A stretch of 64,000 bases of DNA from Serpens sp035497915 (GTDB lineage Bacteria; Pseudomonadota; Gammaproteobacteria; Pseudomonadales; Pseudomonadaceae). Under the pieces are notes generated by a model that worked only from the letters and a program-made list of their open reading frames with translations, made no database searches and was not told where the DNA came from. Shown in pieces: positions 25,897 to 37,107 of this stretch. A program made the position numbers and the translations under genes. Position 1 is the first letter of the stretch; the number at the start of each line of letters is the position of its first letter. The DNA is taken from positions 57,120 through 121,119 of the forward strand of contig NZ_DATJCS010000004.1 of assembly GCF_035497915.1 (NCBI RefSeq), in the 5' to 3' direction.

Positions 25897-26676
25897 ATGC
25901 TGACGATCGATGCCCTGCCGGCCTTCAATGACAACTACATCTGGCTGCTGCAAGACCCGGCGACACGCCAGTGCGCCGTGGTGGACCCCGGCGCCGCCGA
26001 GCCGGTGCTCGGCTGGCTGGCGGCGCACCCCGACTGGCGCCTGACCGACATCCTGATCACCCACCATCACCACGACCATGTCGGCGGCGTGGCGCGTCTC
26101 AAGCAGCACAGCGGAGCGCGGGTGATCGGCCCGGCTCAGGAAAACATCCCGGCCCGCGACCTGGCCGTCGGCGAAGGCGACACGCTGGAGGTCCTTGGCA
26201 GACCCTGGCGCGTGCTGCATGTTCCGGGTCACACCCTGGGCCACGTCGCCTACTACAGCGAAGCCGGGGACGCGCCCGTGCTGTTCAGTGGCGACACCCT
26301 GTTCGCCGCCGGCTGCGGTCGCCTCTTCGAAGGCAGCCCCGCGCAGATGCACGACTCGCTGAACCGACTGGCGCGCCTGCCGGATGCCACGCGCATCTAC
26401 TGCGCCCATGAATACACCCTCAGCAACCTGCGCTTCGCCAGGGCCGTGGAACCGCACAACGAGCAAGTGCGCGCGCGCCAGGAAGAAGTCGAGCAATGGC
26501 GTGCCGCCGGGCGGATCAGCCTGCCTTCCTCGCTGGGCATCGAGAAGGCCACCAACCCCTTCCTGCGCTGCGATGAAACATCCGTTCATGAAATTATTTC
26601 AGTGCGTCAAAAAAATGCTGATCTGACGCCAGCGCTTGTTTTTGAAGCTCTGCGCGCCTGGAAGGACCACTTTTAA
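25897..26676 (+). CDS. gloB: Hydroxyacylglutathione hydrolase (glyoxalase II)
   Basis: 259 residues of the metallo-beta-lactamase fold. The metal-binding motif THHHHDHVGG is clear, with later ligands in VPGHTLGHV, FSGDTLFAAGCGR and YCAHEYTLSNLRF. It hydrolyses S-lactoylglutathione to lactate and glutathione in methylglyoxal detoxification. The ATG at 25897 begins with MLTIDALPAFNDNYIW, the family start. The last roughly 30 codons are unusually A/T-rich compared with the rest. Confidence 0.95.
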   Translation: MLTIDALPAFNDNYIWLLQDPATRQCAVVDPGAAEPVLGWLAAHPDWRLTDILITHHHHDHVGGVARLKQHSGARVIGPAQENIPARDLAVGEGDTLEVLGRPWRVLHVPGHTLGHVAYYSEAGDAPVLFSGDTLFAAGCGRLFEGSPAQMHDSLNRLARLPDATRIYCAHEYTLSNLRFARAVEPHNEQVRARQEEVEQWRAAGRISLPSSLGIEKATNPFLRCDETSVHEIISVRQKNADLTPALVFEALRAWKDHF

Positions 26677-26687
26677 TTTCCCGAAGC

Positions 26688-26710
26688 GAGGCCCCTATCA
26701 CCGGGCCTCC
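26688..26710 (+). terminator. Possible weak terminator after gloB
   Basis: GAGGCCC (26688-26694) and GGGCCTC (26703-26709) can form a 7-bp stem. The downstream sequence has only short T runs. Confidence 0.4.
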
Positions 26711-26740
26711 TTGCCCTTTCGCCGTTGCGTTCCCTAGAAT
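26711..26740 (+). promoter_or_regulatory. Probable mltD promoter
   Basis: TTGCCC (26711-26716) and TAGAAT (26735-26740) with an 18-base spacer fit a sigma-70 promoter about 30 bases before the mltD start. Confidence 0.5.
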
Positions 26741-26774
26741 CGCGCCAATTTTTGGCCTCGAAACGACCACTCCA

Positions 26775-28316
26775 ATGGCGCCGCTTCTGTCTTTTCATCT
26801 TTATTCAGCCCCTCTGGCACGCGCCCTGCGCCTCGCCTCGCTGGCCGGCCTGCTGGCCCTGGCGGGCTGCCAGAGCCTGCAGCAGTCCAGCGATCCGGTG
26901 GATCAGGCGACCCCGGAAACCCTGCCAACCAACACCGTCGCACAACCCACCGCGGCCACAGTGCAGGCCCCGCCGGCCGATATCTGGGCGCGCATGCGCG
27001 CAGGCTTTTCCTTTTCGATAGAGGACAACGCCCAGATCGTTCGCCACCGCCAATTGTTCATCGACAATCCTCGGACGCTGGAAGCTGCCAGCGAACGCGG
27101 AAGTCTATACATGCACTACATCGTCGAGCGTCTGGAAGAGCGCCAGCTGCCGCTGGAGCTGGCCCTGCTGCCGGTGATCGAAAGCGCCTACAACCCGCTG
27201 GCCTATTCCCGCGCCCATGCCGCCGGCCTGTGGCAGTTCATTCCCGCCACGGGACGCCATTTCAACCTGCGTCAGACCAACTGGTATGACGGACGCCGCG
27301 ATGTCACCGCCTCCACCGACGCCGCACTGAACTACCTCACCCGCCTGCATGCCATGTTCGACGGCGATTGGCCGCTGGCCCTGGCGGCATACAACGCCGG
27401 CGAGGGGACCGTGCGCCGAGCCATCAAGCGCAACGAGAGCAAGGGCCTGCCCACCGATTTCTGGAGCCTGCCGCTGCCGCGCGAAACCCGTGACTACGTG
27501 CCCAAGCTGCTCGGCCTCGCCTCGCTGGTGAAGGCGCCCGAGCAATACAACGTCGCGCTCAACCCGATCCCCAACGAACCCTATTTCGAGGTCGTGGAGA
27601 TCAACCGCCGCATGGACCTGGCCCGCGCCGCCAAGCTGGCCGAGCTCGACGAACAGCACCTGTACCTGCTCAACCCGGCCTTCAAGCGCCGCATCACCAT
27701 GGACGGCCCGCGCCACCTGCTGGTGCCGAGCAGCAACGCCGAGATCCTTACCGCCAACCTGGCTCAGCTGCCGCAAGAGGATCTGGTCGATTGGCGCGAA
27801 TACAAGGTGCGTCCGGGCGACAGCCTGTACACCATCGCCCGCCAGCACAACCTGACCGTCGGCATGCTGCAGGAAATCAACCGCATCAAGGGCACGCACC
27901 TGCGCGTCGGCCAGCTGCTCAGCATTCCCTCGCACGCCGGCCAGCCGGCACCCGCCGCCCGCACCGTACTGGCCAGCGCCAGCACGGCGGGCGAAGGCAC
28001 CTACAACTACCGGGTGAAGAATGGCGACTCGCTGTGGACCATCGCCGCCAACCACAAGGTCAGCGTCACCGACATCAAGCGCTGGAACAAGCTGTCGGGC
28101 AACCGCCTGCGCATCGACCAGGTCCTGACCCTGCGCGGCGGCAGCGCCCAGCCGGCCGGCGAACAGCCGACGCTCTACAAGGTGCGCAAGGGCGACTCGC
28201 TGTATGCCATCGCCAAGCGCTTCAACGTGAACGTCAGCCACCTGCAGAACTGGAACCCCAACAGCAGCGCTGCGCTGCGACCCGGCCAGACGCTGACGCT
28301 CTATCTCGCCGACTGA
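26775..28316 (+). CDS. mltD: Membrane-bound lytic murein transglycosylase D
   Basis: 513 residues. A lipoprotein signal peptide ends in LALAGC (lipobox Cys32). The SLT domain has the catalytic Glu136 in PVIESAYNP followed by AAGLWQFIPATGR and YNAGEG. Three LysM domains follow (about 341-384, 413-455 and 467-512), each starting with a VxxGDSL motif, which bind peptidoglycan; MltD of E. coli has two. The enzyme cleaves glycan strands to 1,6-anhydromuropeptides from the periplasmic side of the outer membrane. Its end is marked by a two-part terminator. Confidence 0.95.
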   Translation: MAPLLSFHLYSAPLARALRLASLAGLLALAGCQSLQQSSDPVDQATPETLPTNTVAQPTAATVQAPPADIWARMRAGFSFSIEDNAQIVRHRQLFIDNPRTLEAASERGSLYMHYIVERLEERQLPLELALLPVIESAYNPLAYSRAHAAGLWQFIPATGRHFNLRQTNWYDGRRDVTASTDAALNYLTRLHAMFDGDWPLALAAYNAGEGTVRRAIKRNESKGLPTDFWSLPLPRETRDYVPKLLGLASLVKAPEQYNVALNPIPNEPYFEVVEINRRMDLARAAKLAELDEQHLYLLNPAFKRRITMDGPRHLLVPSSNAEILTANLAQLPQEDLVDWREYKVRPGDSLYTIARQHNLTVGMLQEINRIKGTHLRVGQLLSIPSHAGQPAPAARTVLASASTAGEGTYNYRVKNGDSLWTIAANHKVSVTDIKRWNKLSGNRLRIDQVLTLRGGSAQPAGEQPTLYKVRKGDSLYAIAKRFNVNVSHLQNWNPNSSAALRPGQTLTLYLAD

Positions 28317-28317
28317 T

Positions 28318-28367
28318 CCCGCCCCGCGGCGTACCGTCGATCCGCAGCCGCGGGTCGGCGGGCTTTT
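28318..28367 (+). terminator. Two-step terminator after mltD
   Basis: CCCGCC (28318-28323) pairs with GGCGGG (28357-28362), and CCCGCGGC (28323-28330) with GCCGCGGG (28347-28354), followed by CTTTTG. Confidence 0.65.
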
Positions 28368-28436
28368 GCCCCCCGGGGCAAGCTGGTACTGTACCGGCAG
28401 CTTCATCCGCCGCCATGGACCGGGTTCCCTTGCCTG

Positions 28437-30266
28437 ATGTACCGCCTCCTTTCCCTGTTGCTGAGCCTGTTCTGCCTGCCGGCCTACGCCGGGCTCTTCC
28501 ACAGCCATGGCTATGCCCAGTTCGGCGCGCTCAGGTATCCCGCCTCCTTTACCCACTTTGACTGGGTAAACCCCGACGCGCCCAAGGGCGGCATCCTGCG
28601 CCTGATGGGCCTGGGCACCTTCGACAGCCTCAACCCCTACCCGCTCAAGGGCACCAGCCCGATGGCCACGGCCAACTTCTGGCAGTACGGCGTCAGCGAG
28701 CTGAACGCCCCGCTGATGGTGGGCACCGGCAGCTACGACCCCTCGGGCGATGAGCCGGCAGCCAGCTACGGCCTGGTGGCCGAATCCATCGACTACGACA
28801 GCGAACGCAGCTGGGTGGTGTTCAACCTGCGCCGCGAGGCGCGTTTCCATGACGGCAAACCGATCACCGCCGCCGATGTGGCCTTTTCCTACCGCACCCT
28901 GCTGCACGACGGCCACCCGAGCTATCGCACCAGCCTGCAGGAGGTCGCCCGGGTCGACATCCTCAACAGCCAGCGCATCCGCTTCGTGTTCAAGCGCGCC
29001 GGCAATCCGCTGCTGATCCTGCGCCTCGGCGAGCTACCGGTGCTGCCCCAGCACTACTGGAACAAGCGCGACATCAAGGCCACCAGTTTCGAGCCGCCGC
29101 TGGGCAGCGGCCCCTACCGCATCACCCAGGTCGAGCCCGGCCGCCGCCTGGTGTTCGAGCGGGTGCAGAACTGGTGGGGCAAGGACCTGCCGGTCAATCG
29201 CGGCAAGTACAACTTCGACCGGGTGGAGGTGGACTTCTACCGCGACAACCATGTCGCCTTCGAAGCCTTCAAGGCCGGTGAATTCGACATCTTTCTGGAA
29301 AACCAGGCAAAGAACTGGGCCAGCGGCTACAACTTCCCGGCAGTCGCGCGCGGCGAAGTGATCCGCGCCGAGATTCCCCACCGGATTCCCACCCAGACCC
29401 AGGCGCTGTTCATGAACAGCCGGCGGGCGATCTTCGCCGATCGCCGGGTGCGCGAAGCCATGGGCCTGATGCTGGATTTCGAATGGGCCAACCGCACTCT
29501 GTTCAATGCCGCCTACCGACGCAGCGAAAGCTACTTCCCGAACAGCGAATTCTCCGCCACCGGCACGCCGGACGGCGCCGAGCGGGATCTGCTGGCACCC
29601 TGGCGCAAGCAACTGCCGCCCGGCCTGCTCGAGCGCCCCTGGCAGATGCCGCGCACCGACGGACGCGGCATTCCCCGCGATACCCTCCGCCGCGCCCTCG
29701 GCCTGCTGGCCGAGGCGGGCTGGAAGCCGTCCGGCCAGGGACTGCGCGACGCCCGGGGCCGCCCGTTGCGTTTCGAGATCCTGCTGGTCAACCCGCGTCT
29801 GGAGCGCATCCTGCAACCCTACCGGGAGAACCTGCAGCGCCTCGGTGTGCAGGTCAGCCTGCGCACCGTGGACCGCGCCCAATACAAGCAGCGCCTGGAC
29901 AGCTTCGACTACGACATGGTGCTGATGACCTTGCCGCAAACCCTGAGTCCCGGCCTGGAGCAGTGGCAGTACTTCCATTCCTCCCAGGCGAACGTGCGCG
30001 GCAGTCGCAACTATGCGGGCATCGCCGACCCGGTGGTCGACGCCCTGCTGGAGCGGCTGCTGGCCGCAACCAGCCGCGACGAGCAGGTCATCGCCACCCG
30101 CGCCCTGGACCGCGTGCTGCTCTGGCAGCACTACAGCATCCCCAACTGGTACATCGACCACCACCGTCTGGCCTATCGCAGTCGCCTGGCCATGCCCGGC
30201 ACACCGCCCTATACCCTCGGACTGCGTGCCTGGTGGCAAAAGCCCACGGAGAAGAGCTCACGATGA
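28437..30266 (+). CDS. nppA1: Peptide ABC transporter substrate-binding protein NppA1
   Basis: 609 residues of solute-binding family 5. A signal peptide (MYRLLSLLLSLFCLPAYA) leads into FTHFDWVNPDAPKGGILRLM, the usual YejA-type opening. The first of two tandem binding proteins (next start overlaps this stop as ATGA). In P. aeruginosa the orthologous set nppA1A2BCD imports peptidyl nucleoside antibiotics and microcin C-like peptides; the natural substrate is probably short peptides or peptide conjugates. Assignment rests on family and on the gene order ending at fabI. Confidence 0.88.
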   Translation: MYRLLSLLLSLFCLPAYAGLFHSHGYAQFGALRYPASFTHFDWVNPDAPKGGILRLMGLGTFDSLNPYPLKGTSPMATANFWQYGVSELNAPLMVGTGSYDPSGDEPAASYGLVAESIDYDSERSWVVFNLRREARFHDGKPITAADVAFSYRTLLHDGHPSYRTSLQEVARVDILNSQRIRFVFKRAGNPLLILRLGELPVLPQHYWNKRDIKATSFEPPLGSGPYRITQVEPGRRLVFERVQNWWGKDLPVNRGKYNFDRVEVDFYRDNHVAFEAFKAGEFDIFLENQAKNWASGYNFPAVARGEVIRAEIPHRIPTQTQALFMNSRRAIFADRRVREAMGLMLDFEWANRTLFNAAYRRSESYFPNSEFSATGTPDGAERDLLAPWRKQLPPGLLERPWQMPRTDGRGIPRDTLRRALGLLAEAGWKPSGQGLRDARGRPLRFEILLVNPRLERILQPYRENLQRLGVQVSLRTVDRAQYKQRLDSFDYDMVLMTLPQTLSPGLEQWQYFHSSQANVRGSRNYAGIADPVVDALLERLLAATSRDEQVIATRALDRVLLWQHYSIPNWYIDHHRLAYRSRLAMPGTPPYTLGLRAWWQKPTEKSSR

Positions 30267-32374
30267 ACACCCTGTGCAAACGCCTGCTGCCGGCCACGGC
30301 CCTGACGCTCGGACTGACCGGCGCGGCCCTGGCGCAACCGCAGCACGCCGTCACACTGTATGACGAGGCGCCGCTCTACCCGGCCGGCTTCACGCACTTC
30401 GACTTCGTCAACCCGGTCGCGCCCAAGGGCGGCACCCTGCGCCTGGCCGGCCTCAACGGTTTCGACAGCTTCAACCCGTTCATTCCCAAGGGCAACGAAG
30501 CCAGCATGATCGGGCTGGTCTACGACACCCTGACCTACCATTCCCCGGACGAGCCGTTCACCGAATACGGCCTGCTGGCGGAAAAGATCGAAAAGGCGCC
30601 GGACAACCGCTTCGTGCGCTTCCACCTGCGCCCCAAGGCCCGCTTCCACGACGGCACCCCGGTCACCGCCGAAGACGTGGTGTTCACCTTCAACACCCTG
30701 GTCAGCCAGGGCGACCCGATGTACCGCCATTACTACGCGGACATCAAACAGGCGGTGGCCGAAGGTCCGCATCGCGTGCGCTTCGACTTCACCCACAGCG
30801 GCAACCGCGAGCTGCCGCTGATCATCGGCCAGCTGCAGATCCTGCCGCGCCACTGGTGGCAGGAGCGCGATCTCACCCAGCAGGACTCTGCACCCACCCT
30901 GGAAAGCGTCGCCACATTGGCGAGCGCCGAGGAGGGTCGCAGCGTCACCATCACCCTGAACGAGGGCGAAAACACCCCCAGTGCCGAGGAAGTGCGGCTC
31001 TCGCATGAGGCCCAGAAGCTGCCGGCACTCGCCGCCGTGAAATCCCTGCACATCGAGGATGCCAGGCGCCTGCGTGTCGAACTGAGCGGCTCCGCCAGCG
31101 AGGAACTGCTGGCCGCCCTGCGGGCCATGAAGGTCCTGCCGGCCAAGCGCGATTTCACCCGCACCAGCCTGGAGCCACCGCTGGGCAGCGGCCCGTATCG
31201 CATCGCCAGCTACGCCGCCGGCCGTTCCGTGCGCTACGAGCGCATCACCGATTGGTGGGCCGCCGATCTGCCGGTGACCCGCGGGCTGTACAACTTCGAC
31301 GCCATCAGCCTGGACTACTACCGGGACATGTCCGTGGCGCTGGAAGCCTTCAAGGCCGGGCAGTTCGACTACAACCTGGAATACTCGGCCAAGGACTGGG
31401 CCACCGGCTATGACAGCCCGGCCCTGCGCAGTGGCCGGATCATCCAGGAAGCGATTCCCAACCATAACCCGGTCGGCATGCAGGGCTTCACCTTCAACAT
31501 CCGCCGCCCGATGTTCCAGGATCGCCGGGTGCGCGAGGCCATCGCCCTGCTGTTCGACTTTGAATGGGCCAACAAGCAGCTGTTCTTCGGCGCCTACAAG
31601 CGCACCAGCAGTTTCTTCGAGAACTCCGAGATGGCCGCCCGCGGCCTGCCCGACGAGGCGGAGCTGAAGCTGCTCGAACCGCTGCGCGCGCAACTGCCCG
31701 AGGAAGTGTTCACCGAGGAATTCCACCCGCCGGTCAGCGACGGCAGCGGCATCATTCGCGACCGCCAGCGCCGCGCCTACCAGTTGCTGCTGGAGGCTGG
31801 CTACCGGGTGGAAAACGACCGCATGGTGAATGCCGAAGGCCAGCCGCTGGCCTTCGAATTCCTCGTGCTGCAGGCCAACCTGGAACGGGTGATCCTGCCC
31901 TTCAAGCGCAACCTGGCCGAGCTGGGCATCGAGCTGCAGCTGCGCCGGGTGGACGTGTCGCAGTACATCAACCGCCTGCGTTCGCGGGACTTCGACATGA
32001 CCTCCAGCATCTGGCCGCAATCCAATTCGCCGGGCAACGAACAGATGGAGTTCTGGCATTCGCGCAGCGCCGACAGCCCGGGCAGCCGCAACTTCATCGG
32101 CCTGCGCGACCCGGCCATCGACGCGCTGGTGGAAGGGCTGATCCGTGCCGACTCGCGGCAGAGCCTGATCACCCACGCCCGCGCGCTGGACCGCGCCCTG
32201 CTCTGGGGCCACTACGTGATTCCCAACTACTACATCGACAGCTGGCGTGTGGCGCACTGGACGCACCTCAAGCGCCCGCCGCGCACGCCGCGCTACGACG
32301 TGGGGCTGATGAGCTGGTGGATCGAAGGCAGCGCACCGCAGCCGGTTCCGACCGACGCGGAGGTGGCTGAATAA
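30263..32374 (+). CDS. nppA2: Peptide ABC transporter substrate-binding protein NppA2 with an extra segment
   Basis: 703 residues, solute-binding family 5, with a signal peptide (TALTLGLTGAALAQ). It aligns with NppA1 throughout (FTHFDFVNPVAPKGGTLRL; LEPPLGSGPYRI; REAIALLFDFEWANKQLFFG) except for about 94 extra residues between Asp203 and Asp297. These account exactly for the length difference of the two proteins. The extra part is rich in Glu/Ala/Ser/Leu and lies between lobes of the binding fold. Start overlaps the nppA1 stop by four bases; the stop overlaps the nppB start by one base (TAATG). Confidence 0.88.
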   Translation: MNTLCKRLLPATALTLGLTGAALAQPQHAVTLYDEAPLYPAGFTHFDFVNPVAPKGGTLRLAGLNGFDSFNPFIPKGNEASMIGLVYDTLTYHSPDEPFTEYGLLAEKIEKAPDNRFVRFHLRPKARFHDGTPVTAEDVVFTFNTLVSQGDPMYRHYYADIKQAVAEGPHRVRFDFTHSGNRELPLIIGQLQILPRHWWQERDLTQQDSAPTLESVATLASAEEGRSVTITLNEGENTPSAEEVRLSHEAQKLPALAAVKSLHIEDARRLRVELSGSASEELLAALRAMKVLPAKRDFTRTSLEPPLGSGPYRIASYAAGRSVRYERITDWWAADLPVTRGLYNFDAISLDYYRDMSVALEAFKAGQFDYNLEYSAKDWATGYDSPALRSGRIIQEAIPNHNPVGMQGFTFNIRRPMFQDRRVREAIALLFDFEWANKQLFFGAYKRTSSFFENSEMAARGLPDEAELKLLEPLRAQLPEEVFTEEFHPPVSDGSGIIRDRQRRAYQLLLEAGYRVENDRMVNAEGQPLAFEFLVLQANLERVILPFKRNLAELGIELQLRRVDVSQYINRLRSRDFDMTSSIWPQSNSPGNEQMEFWHSRSADSPGSRNFIGLRDPAIDALVEGLIRADSRQSLITHARALDRALLWGHYVIPNYYIDSWRVAHWTHLKRPPRTPRYDVGLMSWWIEGSAPQPVPTDAEVAE

Positions 32375-33456
32375 TGCTGGCCTACATCGCGCGGCGCCTG
32401 CTGCTGATCATCCCGACGCTGCTCGGCATCCTGCTGATCAACTTCCTCATCATCCAGGCCGCGCCCGGCGGCCCGGTGGAACAGACCATCGCCCGTCTGG
32501 AAGGCTTCGATGCCGCTGCCGGTGGCGCCACCGGACGCATCGCCGGCGGCGGCGCCGAAGCGGCGAGCGGCTCCAACTACCGCGGCGCCCAGGGCCTGGA
32601 CCCGGAACTGGTGGCCGAGATCGAGCGCATGTACGGCTTCGACAAGCCCGCCCACGAGCGCTTCTGGCTGATGCTGACCAACTATGCGCGCTTCGACTTC
32701 GGCGAAAGCTTCTTCCGCGACGCCAAGGTCACCGACCTGATCCTGGAAAAGATGCCGGTCTCCATCTCCCTGGGCTTATGGAGCACGCTGATCATGTACC
32801 TGGTGTCGATTCCGCTGGGCATCGCCAAGGCCACCCGCCACGGCAGCGCCTTCGACGTCTGGACCAGTTCGACGATCATCGTCGGCTACGCGATTCCGGC
32901 GTTCCTGTTCGCCATCCTGCTGATCGTGGTGTTCGCCGGCGGCAGCTATTTCAACTGGTTCCCGTTGCGCGGCCTCACCTCCAGCAACTTCGACGAACTG
33001 TCGCTGCTGGGCAAGGTCGTCGATTACTTCTGGCACCTGGCGCTGCCGGTCACCGCGCTGGTGATCGGCAACTTCGCCACCCTCACCCTGCTGACCAAGA
33101 ACAGTTTCCTCGACGAGATCGGCAAGCAGTACGTGGTCACCGCCAAGGCCAAGGGCCTGAGTCCCAACCGCGTGCTCTACGGTCATGTATTCCGCAACGC
33201 CATGCTGATCATCATCGCCGGCTTCCCGGCGGCCTTCATCGGCATGTTCTTCACCGGCTCGCTGCTCATCGAGGTGATCTTCTCCTTGGACGGCCTCGGG
33301 CTACTGAGCTTCGAGTCGGCGCTGAACCGTGACTATCCGGTGGTGTTCGGCACGCTGTTCCTGTTCACCCTGCTGGGGTTGCTGGTCAAGCTGATCGGCG
33401 ATATCACCTACACGCTGGTCGATCCGCGCATCGACTTCGAAAGCCGGGAGGGTTGA
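32374..33456 (+). CDS. nppB: Peptide ABC transporter permease NppB (YejB-like)
   Basis: 360 residues, a DppB/YejB-type inner-membrane permease with about six helices. The start MLAYIARRLLLIIPTLLGIL is typical, and KQYVVTAKAKGLSPNRVLYG is the cytoplasmic EAA loop that contacts the ATPase. A flexible Gly/Ala-rich periplasmic loop follows the first helix (about 45-70). Translation is coupled to nppA2 by a one-base overlap; nppC starts one base after its stop. Confidence 0.93.
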   Translation: MLAYIARRLLLIIPTLLGILLINFLIIQAAPGGPVEQTIARLEGFDAAAGGATGRIAGGGAEAASGSNYRGAQGLDPELVAEIERMYGFDKPAHERFWLMLTNYARFDFGESFFRDAKVTDLILEKMPVSISLGLWSTLIMYLVSIPLGIAKATRHGSAFDVWTSSTIIVGYAIPAFLFAILLIVVFAGGSYFNWFPLRGLTSSNFDELSLLGKVVDYFWHLALPVTALVIGNFATLTLLTKNSFLDEIGKQYVVTAKAKGLSPNRVLYGHVFRNAMLIIIAGFPAAFIGMFFTGSLLIEVIFSLDGLGLLSFESALNRDYPVVFGTLFLFTLLGLLVKLIGDITYTLVDPRIDFESREG

Positions 33457-33457
33457 A

Positions 33458-34477
33458 ATGAAGCTGTCCCCGCTCAATCGACGCCGCTTCGAACGCTTCA
33501 AGGCCAACAAGCGTGGCTGGTGGTCGCTGTGGCTGTTCCTCATCCTGTTCGTACTCAGCCTGGGCGCCGAGCTGATCGCCAACGACAAACCGCTGGCGGT
33601 ACGTTACGACGGTGAATGGTACGTACCGGTGTTCAAGCGCTACCCGGAAACCGCCTTCGGCGGCGAGTTCCCGCTGGAGGCCAATTACAAGAGTCCGTAT
33701 GTACGCCAGCTGATCGCGGAAAAGGACGGCTGGATGCTCTGGCCGCCGATCCCCTTCGACTACTCCAGCATCAACTACGACCTGAACGTGCCCGCGCCGG
33801 CGCCGCCCTCCACGCAGAACTGGCTGGGCACCGACGACCAGGGCCGCGACGTGCTGGCGCGCATCATCTATGGCTTCCGCGTGTCGGTGCTGTTCGCCCT
33901 GACGCTGACCATCCTCAGCTCCATCATCGGCGTCATCGCCGGCGCCGTGCAGGGTTTCTACGGCGGCTGGGTGGACCTGGCCGGGCAGCGCTTCCTGGAG
34001 ATCTGGTCGGGGTTGCCGGTGCTCTACCTGCTGATCATCCTGGCCAGCTTCGTGCAGCCGAACTTCTGGTGGCTGCTGGGCATCATGCTGCTGTTCTCCT
34101 GGATGAGCCTGGTGGATGTGGTGCGTGCCGAGTTCCTGCGCGGCCGCAATCTGGAGTATGTGCGCGCCGCCCGCGCACTGGGCATGCAGAACGGCGCCAT
34201 CATGTTCCGTCACATCCTGCCCAACGCCATGGTCTCCACCATGACCTTCATGCCGTTCATCCTCACCGGGGCGATCGGCACGCTCACGGCGCTGGATTTC
34301 CTCGGCTTCGGCCTGCCAGCCGGCTCACCCTCGCTGGGCGAACTGGTGGCCCAGGCGAAATCCAACCTGCAGGCGCCCTGGCTGGGCATCGCCGCGTTCA
34401 GCGTGCTGGCGATCATGCTGAGCCTGCTGGTGTTCATCGGCGAAGCCGCCCGCGATGCCTTCGACCCGAGGAAGTGA
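33458..34477 (+). CDS. nppC: Peptide ABC transporter permease NppC (YejE-like)
   Basis: 339 residues, second permease of the transporter. After one N-terminal helix comes a long periplasmic segment with the YejE signatures NDKPLAVRYDGEWYVP and HLxxTDDQGRDVLAR-type GTDDQGRDV, then five helices with EAA loop LEYVRAARALGMQNG. It pairs with NppB in the membrane. The nppD ATG lies one base past its stop. Confidence 0.93.
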   Translation: MKLSPLNRRRFERFKANKRGWWSLWLFLILFVLSLGAELIANDKPLAVRYDGEWYVPVFKRYPETAFGGEFPLEANYKSPYVRQLIAEKDGWMLWPPIPFDYSSINYDLNVPAPAPPSTQNWLGTDDQGRDVLARIIYGFRVSVLFALTLTILSSIIGVIAGAVQGFYGGWVDLAGQRFLEIWSGLPVLYLLIILASFVQPNFWWLLGIMLLFSWMSLVDVVRAEFLRGRNLEYVRAARALGMQNGAIMFRHILPNAMVSTMTFMPFILTGAIGTLTALDFLGFGLPAGSPSLGELVAQAKSNLQAPWLGIAAFSVLAIMLSLLVFIGEAARDAFDPRK

Positions 34478-34478
34478 G

Positions 34479-36105
<1,627 letters not shown>

Positions 36106-36125
<20 letters not shown>

Positions 36126-36900
36126 GCGCGTACTGATCGTCGGTGTCGCCAGCAAGCTGTCGATTGCCTCGGGCATCGCCGAAGCCATGTACCGCGAAGG
36201 TGCAGAACTGGCTTTCACCTACCAGAACGACAAGCTCAAGGGCCGCGTGGAAGACTTCGCCGCCGGCTGGGGCTCCAGCGCCGACCTGTGCTTCCCCTGC
36301 GACGTCGCCAACGATGAAGAGATCGCCAAGGTCTTCGAAGAGCTGGCCAAGAAGTGGGACGGCCTGGACTGCATCGTCCACTCCGTCGGCTTCGCCCCCG
36401 GTGACCAGCTGGACGGCGACTTCACCGAAGTCACCACCCGCGAAGGCTTCAAGATCGCCCACGACATCAGCGCCTACAGCTTCGTCGCCCTGGCCAAGGC
36501 CGGTCGCCCGATGATGAAGGGCCGCAATGGCAGCCTGCTGACCCTCAGCTACCTGGGCGCCGAGCGCACCATGCCCAACTACAACGTGATGGGCATGGCC
36601 AAGGCCAGCCTGGAAGCCGGCGTGCGCTACCTGGCCGGCAGCCTCGGCCCGGAAGGCACTCGCGTGAACGCCGTGTCCGCCGGCCCGATCCGTACCCTGG
36701 CCGCTTCCGGCATCAAGAGCTTCCGCAAGATGCTCGCCGCCAACGAGAAGCAGACCCCCCTGCGTCGCAATGTGACCATCGAGGAAGTCGGCAACGCTGG
36801 CGCCTTCCTGTGCTCGGACCTGGCGTCCGGCATCAGCGGCGAGATCCTCTACGTCGACGGCGGTTTCAACACCACCGCGATGGGTGCCATCGAGGACTGA
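36106..36900 (+). CDS. fabI: Enoyl-ACP reductase (NADH)
   Basis: 264 residues, an atypical short-chain dehydrogenase. The start GFLAGKRVLIVGVASKLSIA contains the FabI nucleotide loop; SYLGAERTMPNYNVMGMAKAS holds the two active-site tyrosines and the lysine (YxxMxxxK pattern). It carries out the last reduction of each fatty-acid elongation round and is the triclosan target. Ribosome site AGAGGAATAG before the ATG; overlaps nppD by 20 bases. A strong terminator follows. Confidence 0.96.
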
Positions 36901-36920
36901 TCCCGTCTCGCGATACCCAG

Positions 36921-36949
36921 AAGGCCCGGGCACACGCCCGGGCTTTTTT
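36921..36949 (+). terminator. Terminator after fabI
   Basis: GCCCGGGC (36924-36931) and GCCCGGGC (36936-36943), loop ACAC, followed by six T. Confidence 0.92.
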
Positions 36950-37107
36950 GTTTCCGCTGGCGCGCCTGTTTCAACCCGAGGCCAAACGCCGTAGCATGCA
37001 GGCCTTCGATGGATACCCCTATGGGTATTGATGCGCATCAAGGACGAGGCGCCAAACCACCCCTAGCCTTCCCGGGCTTTTTTTATTTCTCATGAGGTAG
37101 TTCGCGC
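36950..37107. other. Gap between fabI terminator and osmC-like gene
   Basis: No gene is seen. ATACCC (37014-37019) and GGGTAT (37024-37029) can form a small hairpin, and a GGGC-T7 stretch at 37075-37084 resembles a terminator tail. The osmC-like promoter should lie here but no clear hexamers were identified. Confidence 0.5.

Noticed and set aside
27105..30239. Long minus-strand frames opposite mltD and nppA1
   Set aside because: Both underlying plus-strand genes are strongly supported by motifs; the antisense frames have none.
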